Positions 49,201 to 62,030 are shown, counted from the first letter of the stretch. The stretch: 64,000 nucleotides of DNA from Dreissena polymorpha (GCF_020536995.1 NC_068355.1:122842365-122906364); one strand, 5' to 3'. Numbers and translations are program-made. The notes: generated by a model not told the origin, from the sequence alone.

Positions 49201-50132
49201 AAAGAGAGTTTCTGGTACTGGGATGACAATTAATGCATATGCATTAAGCCCTGTTTTCCTAAAATGAAGCTTAAAGCTTTTTATTAATGATTTGAAAAAA
49301 CCCCACATCTTGACCAGTGCTTTAAGACAAGCTCTTTATAAATTTGAATGGGTTGTGGTCATTTCAAACTTGCGATATAAAAAGCTATAACATAATTTTG
49401 AAAACTGAGTTGCGTCTAAGATTATACAACAGCGATGCCGAACAAATTCAGTGCCTTCAGCGCTTTGATTTTCTTTATTCGTAGGAAAAGATGTACTCAG
49501 CTTGTCATGCGGATACTGGTAGAAGAAATACAGCCATTGTCCATGTTTTCTACGGCAACACCTCGTCTTGTGGACCATAAATACAGACAAGTGGTTGATA
49601 GACCATCACAAGTTCATCCAGTGTTTGTAAGTAGGACAAATAAATAGGATTTAATGAATAATGGAATTGGCTAAATGAAAATTTTGTACATTTTGACAAT
49701 TAACTTCATTATATGTGACCGCAGCTGGGAAAATCAGTCTTGTGGTCAAAAATCACATTTTGACTTTTTGGTTAATTGAGATTCTGTAAACATTGTAGTT
49801 TGCAAAAATGACCAACCCTACAGCTTTTTGGTAGGAAAAATGGTCACTTTCTAGAATAAAACACACTTAAAACATTATTCAAACAACAAGCAAAACTGTT
49901 TTAAAATAGGAATATTTCTTTAATCAAATACCTGTTAACAATATAATCAAGTAGCAACAGCATAATGGACATGTTAAAAATACACCAATTATGTTGCCAT
50001 GTTAACTAATCACCAAAATACACAGTCTTGTCTTTTTATGCAAATGAATTTACTAATAATAAGTGTTTACTAAAAGGTTAACACTTAAGCAGCACCCTGT
50101 ATAACTTAAGTGGTCCTAGATATTTTCCTAAA

Positions 50133-50224
<92 letters not shown>

Positions 50225-53200
50225 TAGTAAATAGTTAAGAACTAAGCTACATGGTTTTTTTTTTAATTAGGTGATCATGAAAGACCCAAAGTCATAACCT
50301 AATTGTGTTCAGATAATGGACACTATATTAGGAACCAAAGAGTCATTATATACATCTGCTGGAAGAGGTATTTAGTTTGAGTTAGACCACAGTTTCCAAG
50401 TTCATGTTATTGTTGTTTTTCCATATTCTTTACAGGGCATATTTTTGAGGCCAAAAATTTGACCCCAAAGGTTTATTTTTTCCCTAATTTGAAAACAAAT
50501 TCCCCCAGAAAGAAGGAAAATGTGCACAACGTGTCATGCTTTTGTTGAAATATTTAGTCCGTTTTTATCAATTTCAGTTTGTGTTTTTATGGGGGTTTTG
50601 TGTCGGCTCAAAAGTCTCGTCTTTATTTCATTAAAGTCAATTGAAAAATAAGATACTTTACATGGATTTTTAAAATTTTCAACGATGTTTACACTTTCCT
50701 GCTTCGCGTACTAGTAAAATATGACGTAATAAGCATGTGTTACGGCCACACTTTTGCTTTGCTTTAGTTATATACAATGTATGTCTAGGGAAAGATCTAA
50801 AGTAAAACAGGAGGGTGCTGCAACCTGCTCCTTTTTTGTTCTTCCCTCCTGCCCCTCTGTTCTGGCCAACAAAAAATTATGAAAATATTTAATTTTCCCA
50901 AATATTTAATGAAAAATGCAGCAGATGTGCTTTAAACCCTTGATCACATGCATTTGACTAATGAGTACCCTGGATATAGCAAACTAAAAGAAAATTTTTG
51001 GTCCAAATTTCCACCCTGCTCCTTTTATGCAGCACCCTGTACCATATCGGATCCTAGATCTTTCCCTAATATGTTGCAACGTATTACAGTTTAGTTGCTT
51101 GATAAACTGTTTGAAACTCTTTTCAGTTACAATATACATCATTATGTTATACACTATTCCCATTCTACAAAAATATTTGTGTCAGAAATGGTATTTATTA
51201 TTGCTAATACTAATGAAAATGTTTTACTGGCTTTCTGTTTCACAAACACCATATTAAGCATTTTTGTTTTATATACATAAAGCTCAAAGTTTTCATTTAT
51301 GAATACAATAACAGAGCGAAAACAAGGAAAAAAGTTAATTGTCTTCTCCATTTATAAGTGTCTCTATTATTCGGAAAAATACGCACATAACACTTAAAAA
51401 TACTACAAGAATGTGCATTGAAACAAATTAGTATTTTTATGAAACAAATAAAATGCAACAATTAATTATTTGTTTTGGTTATTTTCAGGTGATGAGTTTA
51501 ACAACATGGCCAGTATTCCCCTGGGTGGTGATCAGCTGAATCGGGTAACATTTGATTCGGCACGCGTTCTGAGATCTGGTACTCACAGTCGAACAGAGAG
51601 GTTTGACCAGTTGTCTCCAGTCATCGAAGAACTATTTCATGTTCAGCAAGACTTGTTAGAGGTATGTGAATGGTATCTCTATAGTGAAAGTTTTCATATA
51701 GGCTAATTCTTGTTTTGTATTAGGCAACTGTTGTTTGGAGATTCTTATCACAAATGCTACAACACAAGTTGTTATCAATATTTTCACTTTTTGAATATCC
51801 AAAACATTCCAGCATTAATAGTCTCATGCATTTTGAACTGTTCTTGCAATATTGTATCATTTGCCGCTCTATTCCTGGTCGATTTCTTCGTATGTCAGTA
51901 TTGTTATAATACATAACTGCCGTACTTGGTAATCCATCCCTTCCGGCCCGGCCAGTTTCCTGGAAGTACTTTTCGATGGAAGTTGGTGGCTTGTAATGAA
52001 TAACAGTTCTGATATTTGGTGCATTTAGTCCCATTCCAAGGGCTACAGTTGCAAATATGAGTCTGATCTTCGAATTTTCTTTGCATAGCTCTTTGACTAT
52101 GTGTCGTTTCATTTTTTCTGTATATGTTTGGTGGTACTGAGCAAAAAGTCTGTTCTCCGGCACGGCATCTCCCACATACTGAAGGTCACCCATTTTTTCT
52201 CAAAGAAAGCATAGACATAGCTTATTACATATGTGTCCGTGTACATGATAGTAAGTTGATATTGATGTTTTTCTTTGATAAGCTGTTCAGCCATAGGAGT
52301 AAGGATCTCATCCAGATGGTCTTGTGTGTTTGAAGAAGACGGTCGTTCAGTTTTAATATATTTAATGTTTGGTCTATCAGGATTCATTGCTATTTTTGCA
52401 GTTTTAAGTTGAAGACTTGCGCATATCTTCTTTTGAGCATCTGGTGAAGCTGTAGCAGTGAACACGAGAACAGGAATGTTAGTAAACCTTGCCAAGAGAT
52501 CAGAACCTATTCTGCTGAAGTCTTGTCGAAACTGCTGTCCCCTGAAATGAAACAAAATGTGTGTTATGTATTTTCAGAAAATCATCAAAACCTTCTACAT
52601 ACCAGAAACAGCTCGTGAAGAGGGATCACTTGCCCAGTACAGAGCAATTCTTCATAGAACAAACGTTAATGGTCAAGTTAAGGCTAATGGATATGAATCA
52701 CACAAAGACTTCCTCATTACTGTCACTAGGTTTGTACACTTATATGCTGTCATTATAAATTAACATTATCATCATAAAATCCGTTAACTGTGTTGGTTCT
52801 TGCTTGAGCAAAATTATAGAAATATATTTTGAATGCCTATTAAGAGATTTACATAGAAAATTGGCACTTCAGTGTTATGCATGACTGTAGTTGTTTGCCA
52901 TTTGCTATTACCAGCGATTCAACATAATAAATGTTGACACAGTGGTTTCATCATTTAGTATAAGGGCTAACACAGGGTTGTTAGAGTTGGTGATGGCTCA
53001 GAGTAATACAATTAACAGTAATGTCTTAGGCCCTGTCATTGTAGCTTTTATTTTATTGTTTGTTAATTATTTTATATCTTTTCAGAGCTCTTGTGATAGA
53101 GTTAGCTTGTAAAAGATGGGGGGCTGATTGCAAGACAGACTTGGGGTCTCTGGTTCCGGAAGAAGTGAAGACTTCTAATACCAAAGGGAAGAAGCAGTGG

Positions 53201-54223
53201 TTACAGGAGCAAGTGACCAAAGTGGTGGATACACTGTTCTGCCCATACTCTGCTCCAAAAGATGCTAAAATATACCTTCGGCGCAGTGGCCATTTGTACT
53301 GTGTTACGGTGCCTTCAAAAGATGTCGGGAAAACCATTGATCTTATCATAAATGGTAATTAAATATAAATTCTTAATTCAAACCCATATTTGACCTTGAC
53401 CTAATTTGGGCTTTGTTTCACAAAACTCACTAATAAACATCCAATCCAGATCATGTGCATTTACTGAATGCCTCGTCTTGATTTTTCTTTGTTTTTTTTA
53501 TCAAAAATATTATATTATTTCCTGGTATGTGTAACCTTTAATTGGAAACTCGCTTTTTTAACATATATCAGTCTAATCAGTCAGAGGTAAATTACAACTA
53601 ATTGTATCTTTAAGTTATTTGTTTATGATGACAGCTTTTCTATTGTAAAAATAATTTTGTTTGGCTTTCAGGTGAAGCTGTCCGCATAAGAGTGCCTGAA
53701 GATTGTAAAACTGACGAAGCAGAAGATGGTGTGTTTTCATACAGCCTTGGGATTGTCAGAGTTGCAATGGATTTTATCATGTTCAATGATGCAATAAAAT
53801 CAGGTGATATAGACATGATTACAATTCTTATGAAACGATTCATTCCACTGTTTACAGGAGAATCATATTCGTCTTGTCAAACACGTAATTAGAGGACTTG
53901 GAGCCGGAAAAAGTGATAAAGCTATGCTAAGAATTACGAAGGCAGCACCTGTAATCAGTGCAATGGTAAATGGACTAGAAGGAAGCAAGACACATAAAGA
54001 TAGACACTCCAGAAAGTCAATATCAGAAGATATTTCAAGATTAGGGGATGCAATTCGAAAAATAAGGCCTTTCAACTATCAGAAGGGTAGACAAATGAAT
54101 CCTTTTAAGAAAATTTCATCAAATGTGATTGGTGCTGTGAACAAAGACAAATTAAAGGACTTTATAATCAGGCACAGCTCCAGAGCAGTTAATAAGCTTG
54201 CTTTTGATGACAATGAAGACTAA
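46292..54223 (+). CDS. DUF6589-family gene with N-terminal zinc-binding-like domain; reading frame disrupted
   Basis: Exons: 46290-47284 (ATG 46292), 48095-48265, 48470-48642, 49485-49626, 50271-50367, 51489-51661, 52578-52729, 53086-53354, 53672-54223. Phases agree throughout. The N terminus has paired cysteines (CLTC, CLGC, VCDTC), probably zinc-binding. Later blocks fit DUF6589 proteins of invertebrates and fungi: MEFLHNLGMSI, ITVDNIDGHIKAYQ, FHYTHWSILIDRFDP, LYTSAGR, IPLGGDQLNRVTFDSARVL, HRTNVNGQVKAN and a basic C-terminal region ending FDDNED. The function of DUF6589 is unknown. Three faults are seen: a frame switch just before 47284 (a weak donor GTATAAG there would bypass it; a better donor lies at 47311 in another frame), a stop at 50295-50297, and a one-base shift near 53857. 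These may mean decay or residual sequence error. A non-coding first exon probably lies at 44500-44556. Confidence 0.75.
47774..48043. mobile_element. Small MITE in DUF6589 intron
   Basis: Ends TTTAAAGTCACGCTCCATA and TTTATGGAGTGCAGCTTTAA are imperfect inverses. Non-coding. Confidence 0.45.
48860..49470 (+). repeat. Dispersed repeat, plus orientation; sister at 36930-37560
   Basis: Shares GGCCAGTCTAGTGTTTGTCA, GATTAGCCTGTGCA and TTCAGTGCCTTCAGCGCTTT with the inverse sister. Its end lies about 14 bases from the acceptor of the exon at 49485. Confidence 0.7.
50138..50222. repeat. AT dinucleotide microsatellite
   Basis: About 85 bp of uninterrupted AT within a DUF6589 intron. Confidence 0.95.
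50368..51488. other. DUF6589 intron, repeat remnant only
   Basis: 50450-50520 has GACCCCAAAGG and CCCCCAGAAAG low-complexity strings like the G-run/A-run repeats of the left end; 50820 and 51010 share CTGCTCCTTTT. No exon was seen. Confidence 0.3.
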
Positions 54224-57200
54224 TAAGGGATGCTGTTAATGCCAATAAGGACTCGTTAAATTGATTTTTGTAGTCAGATCTTCAACACTTATTTTTGCAG
54301 AATTGAAAAAAATGTGGGTTTTTTTGCTTTTTGCTATTTGCACTAAAGTTTTGTATCCTTCTTTAACTTAAGTGCACATGAAAATTAAATTGTGTAAAAA
54401 ACAACATAAAAAAACACACCTGAAGTCTGAGAAATGGTTTATGGCGCTTAATATTAATGGAACATTAATATTGTTTTGTAACCTGTAAAATAAATCATGT
54501 GTAAATATTGAGCACAGACCATCAAAAATTTGATTTTAGCAACCAGCAATTCCTTCTACCAGATGCACAATATTTTGATATTAATTGTTGAAGAAATATG
54601 TATCAATTTTCATACCATTTACAATTTTTACAGTCTGATTGCTAAAATATGTCAGAAAAAAAGTTTTATTGCATTTACTGGACCTATAACCATGGCATCA
54701 CATAAGAATGCATGTTATTACATTTATGTAAAAAGACAAGAATTCTACTTTTCATCTAACTATATAACATCCATTTTTTCTCTACCCAAATATCAGAAGC
54801 AAAAACAGTGAGAACTTTCTATGAATAGTTGTCACCATATGAACTTACTCCACTGGATATTTTTACCCAAAATTGTTGGAAAACATTAGTTACTAGTATG
54901 GCATTTGTATTATCAGGTTAAGTATTTTAAAAGGAGAAATCTTTTTGTGAGGGCACATATGTGCAAATGGAGAGTGGTCTACTTCACTCATAGTAATATG
55001 TGATTGATGAAGCATATGTCAGTCTTGTTCATGCAATCATTTTTATGTCCCCGGATCGAATGATCGGGGGTATATTGTTTTTTGCCTGTCTGTCTGTCTG
55101 TTATTCTGTCCCAAAACTTTAACCTAAAACTTTAACGTAGGTTAAAGTTTTGCAATAACTTTTGCAATATTGAAGATACATGTAGCAACTTGATATTTGG
55201 CATGCATGTGTACATTTTGTATCTCATGGAGCTGCACATTTTGCGTGGTGAAAGGTCAAGGTCATCCTTCAAGGTCAAAGATATGGATTCAAAGCGGCGC
55301 AATAGGGGGCATTGTGTTTCTGACAAACACATCTCTTGTTTAGATATGAGAAATATGCAAACACTTCCTTATTTATTTTCAATTTGTGTTAACTATTAAA
55401 AATTGTGTAGCTTTTAACTTGTTTTGCATGATTTATTCATTATAATGTTTTAAAATAGCCACTAGTGACAAAAGTTGTGTGAGTCTTGGTTGTTCTGGTC
55501 ATGAGTGACAGGTTTATTTTCTTAGCCTAACTGTGAATAATATTTTAACGTAATATTATAAATAAATTCGTGTTGTACTTTTCCGTGTATATAATTATAA
55601 GTACATGTATATGATAAAACTGTTTTGATATTGATGAAATTGAGGTACAAATAGTGTTATTAGTAAAATTTCCTGTCTTATTTGAATTATTTAAGTGAAA
55701 TTCAATATGTGTTACTTAGATTTTTGTCATTCAATCTTACAATTGTTGCTACCTCACCTCATGTCAACTTGTATTATTGAATGTTTTTTATTTGTGAAAG
55801 AAAAACATGACATAAAATGCACAGGATTGGAAATCAATTATCTGTCAGGTTAAATGAGCCAGAGACATAGGTCCATAATACTATCCCATGGTTTTGCTCT
55901 TTTCAGTATGAAAGATTTTCAGTGAAAAAAATATGGATAATGACCCTGTTTTAACTTATTTTAAAAACTGTGTAGTTCTTACAAGTGTCAATTCAGAGTT
56001 GTTGAGCAGAAAACTGTATGCAGTGTCTCAAATGATTGTCAGCTGACCATCATTGTCATAATCATAAACCATTATAAAAAAGTACAGCATTATTGATGTC
56101 ATTATTGTGTTTATCATTATACCTCTTTTGGACTTATATATGTATTTTATGTATTAATAAACACATATTATTCAGTTGTGTGTGTTGTTTTAAAAAAAAT
56201 GCATCCTGAAGTGATCACCTGGCCCCATGTTCACAAAGGATCAAGTGCCAAAAGTTATATCGGGATCAAGTTCTATCGTAACTCAGTCATACTTCATTAA
56301 AGATTGTTCTTCATTAACCCTTTGAGCGCTGGAACCGGAATTTGAAGGCCTTTGCAAACAGTTTGGATCCAGATGAGACGCCACAAAACGTGGCGTCTCA
56401 TCAGGATCCAAACTGTTTGCTATTCTGATAGTATTCTTTGAAAAAAAAATCGAAGAAAATGCTAATTTTAAAAATTTAGCAGACAACATTTTAGCAGACG
56501 ACAAATTTCCCAGCATGCAAAGGGTTAATTGTTCAGAATATCAAACGGAATACACATGTAAATTTTCCAAGCATTTCAGTAGTTGAAATTGAAATTGGAA
56601 TTAGTACGTGATCCAGGATCAGTTTGAGGATCAAATTTAAAATCAAGATAGGTGAAATAACTGCCAAACTCTGGAGTATTTCACATATCTTACTCATTGA
56701 ATATCTTCATATTTGCTTAGTGAATGGCTATAATCATGTAGGTGAAATTTTGTTGGTGAGGTGACTTGGAGACCTGGATCAGGGGTGGATTAGGTAACTG
56801 TTTCATCACCATTTTTCAAGTGTTAAATCTACCAGCCATGTGTATATGTATTAAACATCAGTATAAATAATAGAAACAATTACCATTCCAGAATCATGTG
56901 TGCCTCGTCTACAGCTATGCACGAAATTATTTTTTTATTCTCCAAATTTTGTATCAAGGATTTCCCCGTATCAGTGCTTAAAAGCGCCTCAGGGTGAGAA
57001 TACACCAATGTGAACTTTCCATCAGCAATATCGGACATAGGGACCGTTAATATTACATCTCCATCTGATTTAGCACCCCCTTCATCATCATCATCATCAA
57101 ACAATGCTTGACCACCCTGACAGTTATAGTCCACACAACAGGCTTGTACTCCAATCTTTTGCAGTGCAATGATCTGATCTTGCATAATACTGTTCAAAGG

Positions 57201-57422
57201 TGTCAACACGATGCAAACAGACTTCTGTAGATTATAATAATCTTTAAGGATAAGTGGTGCCAGCTGGTAAATCAGGCTTTTACCATAACCTGTTGGGAGT
57301 ATAGCCATAATGTCACGTTTTTCAATGACACAAAGTAACGCTTCGATTTGCAGTTCCTTGAGTGGCATGGGAAATCCTCCCTTTTTAGCAACCTCAAGTA
57401 TGATATCTCTTGGACTTGCCAT
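51720..57422 (-). CDS. RecQ-type DEAH helicase, two exons, interleaved with the DUF6589 gene
   Basis: Exon 1 runs 57422-56884 (start MASPRDII) and exon 2 runs 52541-51720 (TAA). The join completes the W of LEWGQQFRQDF in phase. Superfamily 2 RecQ motifs occur in order: LPTGYGKS (Walker A), VLTPLNSIMQDQ, AVDEAH (DEAH box), FTATAS, then ATVALGMGLNAPN and QETGRAGRDG. The C terminus has MRLLMLECFG and CCSICDKN, the RecQ zinc-binding region, so it is short and lacks an RQC winged helix or HRDC domain. A run of six A at about 52196-52201 separates two frames, so one base appears lost before MGDLQYVGD; this is a homopolymer, where sequencing error is plausible. The 4.3-kb intron contains the last three DUF6589 exons on the other strand. 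Such short RecQ-like genes are often multi-copy in invertebrates. Confidence 0.85.
54224..55044. other. DUF6589 3' flank within the RecQ intron, nothing clear
   Basis: AAAATAAATC at 54486 is a possible polyadenylation signal region for the DUF6589 gene. Confidence 0.3.
55045..55343 (+). repeat. Dispersed tandem-core repeat (family R1), plus orientation
   Basis: Starts ATGTCCCCGGATCGAATGAT then CGGGGGTATATTG, has one core unit with GCAACTTGATATTTGGCATG, and ends TGTGTTTCTGACAAACACA then TCTCTTGTTT. The cleanest copy for family ends. Confidence 0.75.
55344..56315. other. RecQ intron, nothing clear
   Basis: AT-rich; no exon or bounded repeat. Confidence 0.3.
56314..56527. mobile_element. piggyBac-like MITE
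   Basis: TTAA followed by CCCTTTGAGCGCTGG on the left; CCCAGCATGCAAAGGG then TTAA on the right. An inner hairpin GTTTGGATCC...GGATCCAAAC with GAGACGCCA / TGGCGTCTC is centred near 56387. TTAA plus CCC ends are the piggyBac signature. Confidence 0.7.
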
Positions 57423-57599
57423 GTTTACGATTGAATTGTGAAAGCGAAAGTAAGACAGATAAACATGTTTCTCATAATTGCAATTCTTCTTTATAGACAT
57501 TTGAAATCACCCTTAAACATAATTTAATAAAATTTCTTTAAATAACATTCCATTTTAAACACATATTCAACACCGTTTTTCTCATTAAAAAAAATATTC

Positions 57600-57700
57600 A
57601 TTCCTACGCGGAACTATTTTGGCGGAATCACAAATCCCCTAACCAGGGGAATGTGATGCGTCCTAGCATAGAGGTGACAATAACGTAGTGACGTCACCAT
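57600..57700. promoter_or_regulatory. Probable RecQ gene promoter region with E2F-like and CRE motifs
   Basis: Upstream of the helicase start, 57617-57627 reads TTTTGGCGGAA, an E2F-type site, and 57689-57696 is a perfect CRE, TGACGTCA. The interval separates the helicase start from a candidate divergent exon at 57703, so it could act in both directions. Motif matches only. Confidence 0.3.
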
Positions 57701-57702
57701 CT

Positions 57703-57790
57703 ATGTATAGAATGAACATACATGGCAGTTTTCGTGATCTTTATTTTAAGACACAACAGGCCATGAAAACGAGGGAAACCTTTAATAATG
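57703..57790 (+). CDS. Candidate first coding exon divergent from the RecQ gene
   Basis: ATG at 57703 opens 29 codons (MYRMNIHGSFRDLYFKTQQA and onward) ending at AATG followed by the consensus donor GTAAGTC. It lies 280 bp from the helicase start, transcribed away from it. No downstream exon could be matched, so this remains a candidate only. Confidence 0.25.
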
Positions 57791-60700
57791 GTAAGTCTTT
57801 TCAAATTATGACATTTAAAAGTATTGCTTTACATTTCACTGCAGTTTTTCTTTTTTATATTTATATGTCCTTCGAATATAAATGTAGAACAGTTTGTATG
57901 AGAAGCAATATTATTACTCAGAGCATATAATTAATTTTAATCTCGAGATTATCTACAATCAAAAATGTATAATTTTTTGCGGGGGACATGCCTGGAGCTT
58001 ACTGGCTTTAAATTAAGTGAGTTTAGTTGGAACTAACTTCCAAGATGGCGTCATTTTCGTGAAGGTGTAGCGGATATTTGCACCCGATAAGCCAGTTTAT
58101 ATTTATATTTCTTTTTAATGAATACACCCTTTCGGCATATATTGCGATTGCTTGTTGGAAGCATCCTGGTGCTCATGAAAAGTAAACTATAATGGCTCTT
58201 GAATCCACCTTTCCATGAAAACTGCTATAAAAAACTTATACATGTCCTAAAAATGTACATACAATGAACCGTGTAAATCGTTAACAACTAAGCACTTGCG
58301 TATAAAGTCTTCTATAACTTTTTTTAATTTTGATAATGAATCAAAAGGACTTATACCGAGGTTAAATGAATATCAATAGATCATCCTGCGCGTAAGTTTT
58401 ATGTCGAATAAGTATAGTAAAGGTACAGACCTTTCAAAAATTCCGACGAAAACGTTAAAAAATCATCCGCTAACCGCCATTTTGATCAACAGTTACTATT
58501 TTTCTCACTTACACCACGCCAGTTACTTGCTTACGATCCACACCCTTCAAATGTAATCCTTAAATGTGAGAACTAAGTGAAATCAATGTATAGCTAATTA
58601 TTTAAAACTAAACAATTCCTAATATCTTCAAAAGAATTTAAAAAAAACTTTTGACCTCTGATAACAAAAAAACTTCAAATTATTCGCATCAATGCGGAAT
58701 TCATTCACAACAATAACTCAAATCAAACATTCTTACATAGGTATGGGCTGTGTTTATCGTATAAACGTCAGGTCCAAAAATATGCTTAAAAACGTCGGTT
58801 TTAAAAAAGGGGGGTTAAACCATTATCATTTGGCAATAAATGAATTAATAGACATAAACACGCATCTAATACAATAATCGTGATTTGTTATATTTTACTG
58901 TAAACATGCACAATACTGTTTATTATACGAGACAATACTAGTAGTACTCGAACATCCAAAATCTTGAAGGTCAAGAAATTTAAACGACACATTTGTTGAC
59001 GGTTTTGCTTCAATAACTTGTTTATTCCCGACTTCTACGGTATTGAAACAAAAAACCGAAAGGAGCACAAACACCATAGAACCGAAAGGGCGTATGATTT
59101 CATGAAAAAGAAATATAAATATAAAGTGGATTACTGGGTAAATATATCGGCTACTTCTTTATGAAAAACACGTAAACAACGCCGTCTTGAAAATTAAGTT
59201 CCAAATGACCTCACTAAAACCCAGAAAACTCGAGGCTACGCATGCCCCTCTGATTAGAGCATATGCTCAAATGAGCATTAATGACGTTTAATTAGGTAAA
59301 AACGTAATGTTTTGTAAGAACATGTATTACGCATAGTCTACTTAATTAAAGACGATTAGACGGGGTACCGATTCGTTACGTCTTAACTCAAACCCGAAAA
59401 ACGTTCGTAATCATGAAGTTTCTTCAAATACTATTAAAAACGATACGTTGAGAAGTTCAATAATAACAAGTGAACAATCGAATATATGCGATCTCATTTC
59501 ATTGTTAACATATATAAAGTTGATGCATGAAACAAGAACACAAGTTTAGAAGAAGTATAACCAGCAAATAAACAATAGGCGAGTGCTATTCTATTGACAT
59601 TTTTCTCTTTCATGTACACCAGAACACTTTTTCATTTTAACAAGACATTTTCTCTCTTGGCGAAATACATTAAGTATGTGCTTACTCGTTATAACGAGAC
59701 ATAGTCACAGTTTCGGTTCTGTAATTGAACGAGTAAACATGTAGGTATCGACGTTAAATTGAGCAGTATAAATTACATTGAAGAACACATATATTTTAAT
59801 TGCTGGTATCATATACAGATTAAAACGATTGTGGGAATAAAATATTGACACTTAAATCGTATATGTTCGGTTTAAATTAAGTATACTGAAAAAAAACTAT
59901 TCCATCAAATTATTACCCATCAAACCCAGAACAACAGAATTATAAAAATAATTATTTATCGGTGTTTTCAAATAACTGTCAGTTAGTGTGACGCTTATTT
60001 AACTAATTAGTTTATTGTTTTATTGTTATTGTTTTACATTAAACACTTTTTATTTAATGGATACAATTAGTGAATGTAAGTTGTTTTTAGATGATATTTC
60101 GCCTTTTGAAGATTTGCGTTAAATGTTTTTGGCGTTGCTGTTTAACCCAGCTTTTCACCTTAAATGACCTTTATAATACGGAAGCAGACTCGAATAAATA
60201 CATTCGAATATTGCATTGGCTGACTTGAGAGAAATCCCTCAGATAAGTAGCCACATTACTGCACCAGTGTACAGCGTATAGGATGAAACACTATTCAGTG
60301 TAAAGAATTCCGGACTTCTCTCTGCACGGCACAAATGTTTGCCCAGTTACAATTACACGTTAACAACCATATCGCAGGCTTTTAGGGACAGTACTCGGTC
60401 ACTTAATCGTAAGGGGTAAATTACACTTGTCTATCGATAAACGTTGATAACACAGTACTGATTTCACGATGAGGAAACAATCACTACCGAATAAGTTTAC
60501 CGGTACATGCAGTTTAATGATAACAGGGAAATCGTTGAATTTAATAACCACAAATGGATGCCGTACTCGGTAAGCTCGTCTAGAAGTCGTCCACGAAAGT
60601 CATAAATAACACAGTTTTACTTCAATTTTCTCTCGAAGAAAAGTATTGTGCTTATATGTTCCATTTGCAAGACGCAATTGGATTTTAAATATTCGCGTCC

Positions 60701-60940
60701 TGTGAAAAGGGTATTATGTGATAAGATACATTTTGCGTATGTTATAGCGTAGCTTTTGCCTAGCCTGGCCATCTCGCCGTCTCGTCAGGGGTGACCCAAT
60801 GAGACCCTGAAGACTTGTGTGATTTAATAGCGGACATCAATTGGGCAGGCTGAGTTTGGGTTACGCTGGCCGAAATATCTATTTCAGCATGACGCGAACC
60901 TGAATGTGTGATTTTGAAGTGTCGAAAGATAACTGCATGT
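57791..60940. other. Long gene-free stretch, nothing clear
   Basis: Only short open frames. One YY1-like site at 58040. No repeat with firm ends was recognised by eye. Confidence 0.3.
58040..58052 (+). promoter_or_regulatory. YY1-like site (CAAGATGGCGTC)
   Basis: The string CCAAGATGGCGTC matches the YY1 core seen just after transcription starts; the enclosed ATG reads only five codons. It may mark a start site in an otherwise featureless region. Confidence 0.2.
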
Positions 60941-60941
60941 T

Positions 60942-61440
60942 AAAGCGAGACTATACGATTTTGTCAAATATTTATGAATTAAAATTTAATGTGTATAAAA
61001 CTTTTTATACATATTTTTAAATTTAAATTAAGATAAAAGTTAAGACGAACGTGTGTCGAAAAATGCAAAATAAGCCAGATATTTAATTATGAAATCGAAA
61101 ATGTCTGTACAGTCGAATTCGCCAGCATGCATATCATGCATGTACGATGTGAATCTAAATTTAGTTTTACGGATCATTTTAATTTCCTGCAACGATATTT
61201 ATTCATACGACACACGAACACTAACTCCGATCCTAATAAAAAGACGAATGCTTCGGTTATTGTGGGAAAATATGTACGAAATACCTTTGTCACAATCGGC
61301 TCAGGGTGCTTATTTGTCTTTGCTGAATTTTATGAAATTCGCCTTTAATGTATAATTTTTCTTGCCTATTTTGTGTTATTGTAACATATTTATATCAATA
61401 TATTACAATTTAACACATAGCATGGCGTATATTTTGATTG
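60942..61440. mobile_element. Diverged copy of the TTAA-flanked MITE at 7924-8428
   Basis: Shares TTGTCAAATATTTATGAATT, AAATAAGCCAGATATTTAAT, CATACGACACACGAACACTA and TTTTTCTTGCCTATTTTGTG. Left end TTAAAGCGAGACTATACG is recognisable; the right end is decayed. Confidence 0.65.
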
Positions 61441-61855
61441 TGAAGAAATAAACTCATGCTTAGCCTTGTGAGGACACACATGATGTGATATCCGTAGTAT
61501 AATTTTATCTTCGAACACTATTGTGTAGTTTGAATAAGCGTGCACTCAATAACACACGTTTCCTGCGGTGGGCATGCAACAAATAAGATATTTAAACACA
61601 AAAAATGAAACTTTTGTTTTCAATTAAGTTATTTAGAAACGTCAATTTTCTAACTTTATTTCAAAGTCAAGATATACGCTTAATATCATTTTCTTAAGAT
61701 ATTTCTTGTTATTAATAATTTTTCACGTAGTCGTTGAATTGGATTATGATTTTCAAACTTCTTAATATGTAGAAAAAAATGCAAATTTTGTTTATTTATT
61801 GTTTTTATATGATAACCCTTTCAGAGCCGCATATAAATCTAAAATGTACTTGTCA
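61441..61855. other. Gene-free stretch, nothing clear
   Basis: AT-rich with no recognised feature. Confidence 0.3.
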
Positions 61856-62030
61856 AAAATATGGATTTCACGGGGAAACCTCATTTCTCGTCGGACAAAT
61901 ATGGGATTTCACCGGGAAACCCCATTTCTCGTCGCAAAAATATGGGCTTTCAAGTGGAAACCCCATTTCGCGTCGCAAAAATATGGGCTTTCAAGTGGAA
62001 AACCCATTTCTTGTCGTAAAAATATGGGGT
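61856..62030 (+). repeat. About 40-bp tandem repeat, four units
   Basis: Units contain AAATATGGGCTTTCAAGTGG and AAACCCCATTTCTCGTCG. It ends 380 bp before the caspase-like start codon. Open frames through it reflect the repeat. Confidence 0.8.

Noticed and set aside
53804-53857. Short 54-bp intron that could explain the frame change near the DUF6589 end
   Set aside because: GTGATA to TTTACAG is 54 bp, a multiple of three, so removing it would not change frame.
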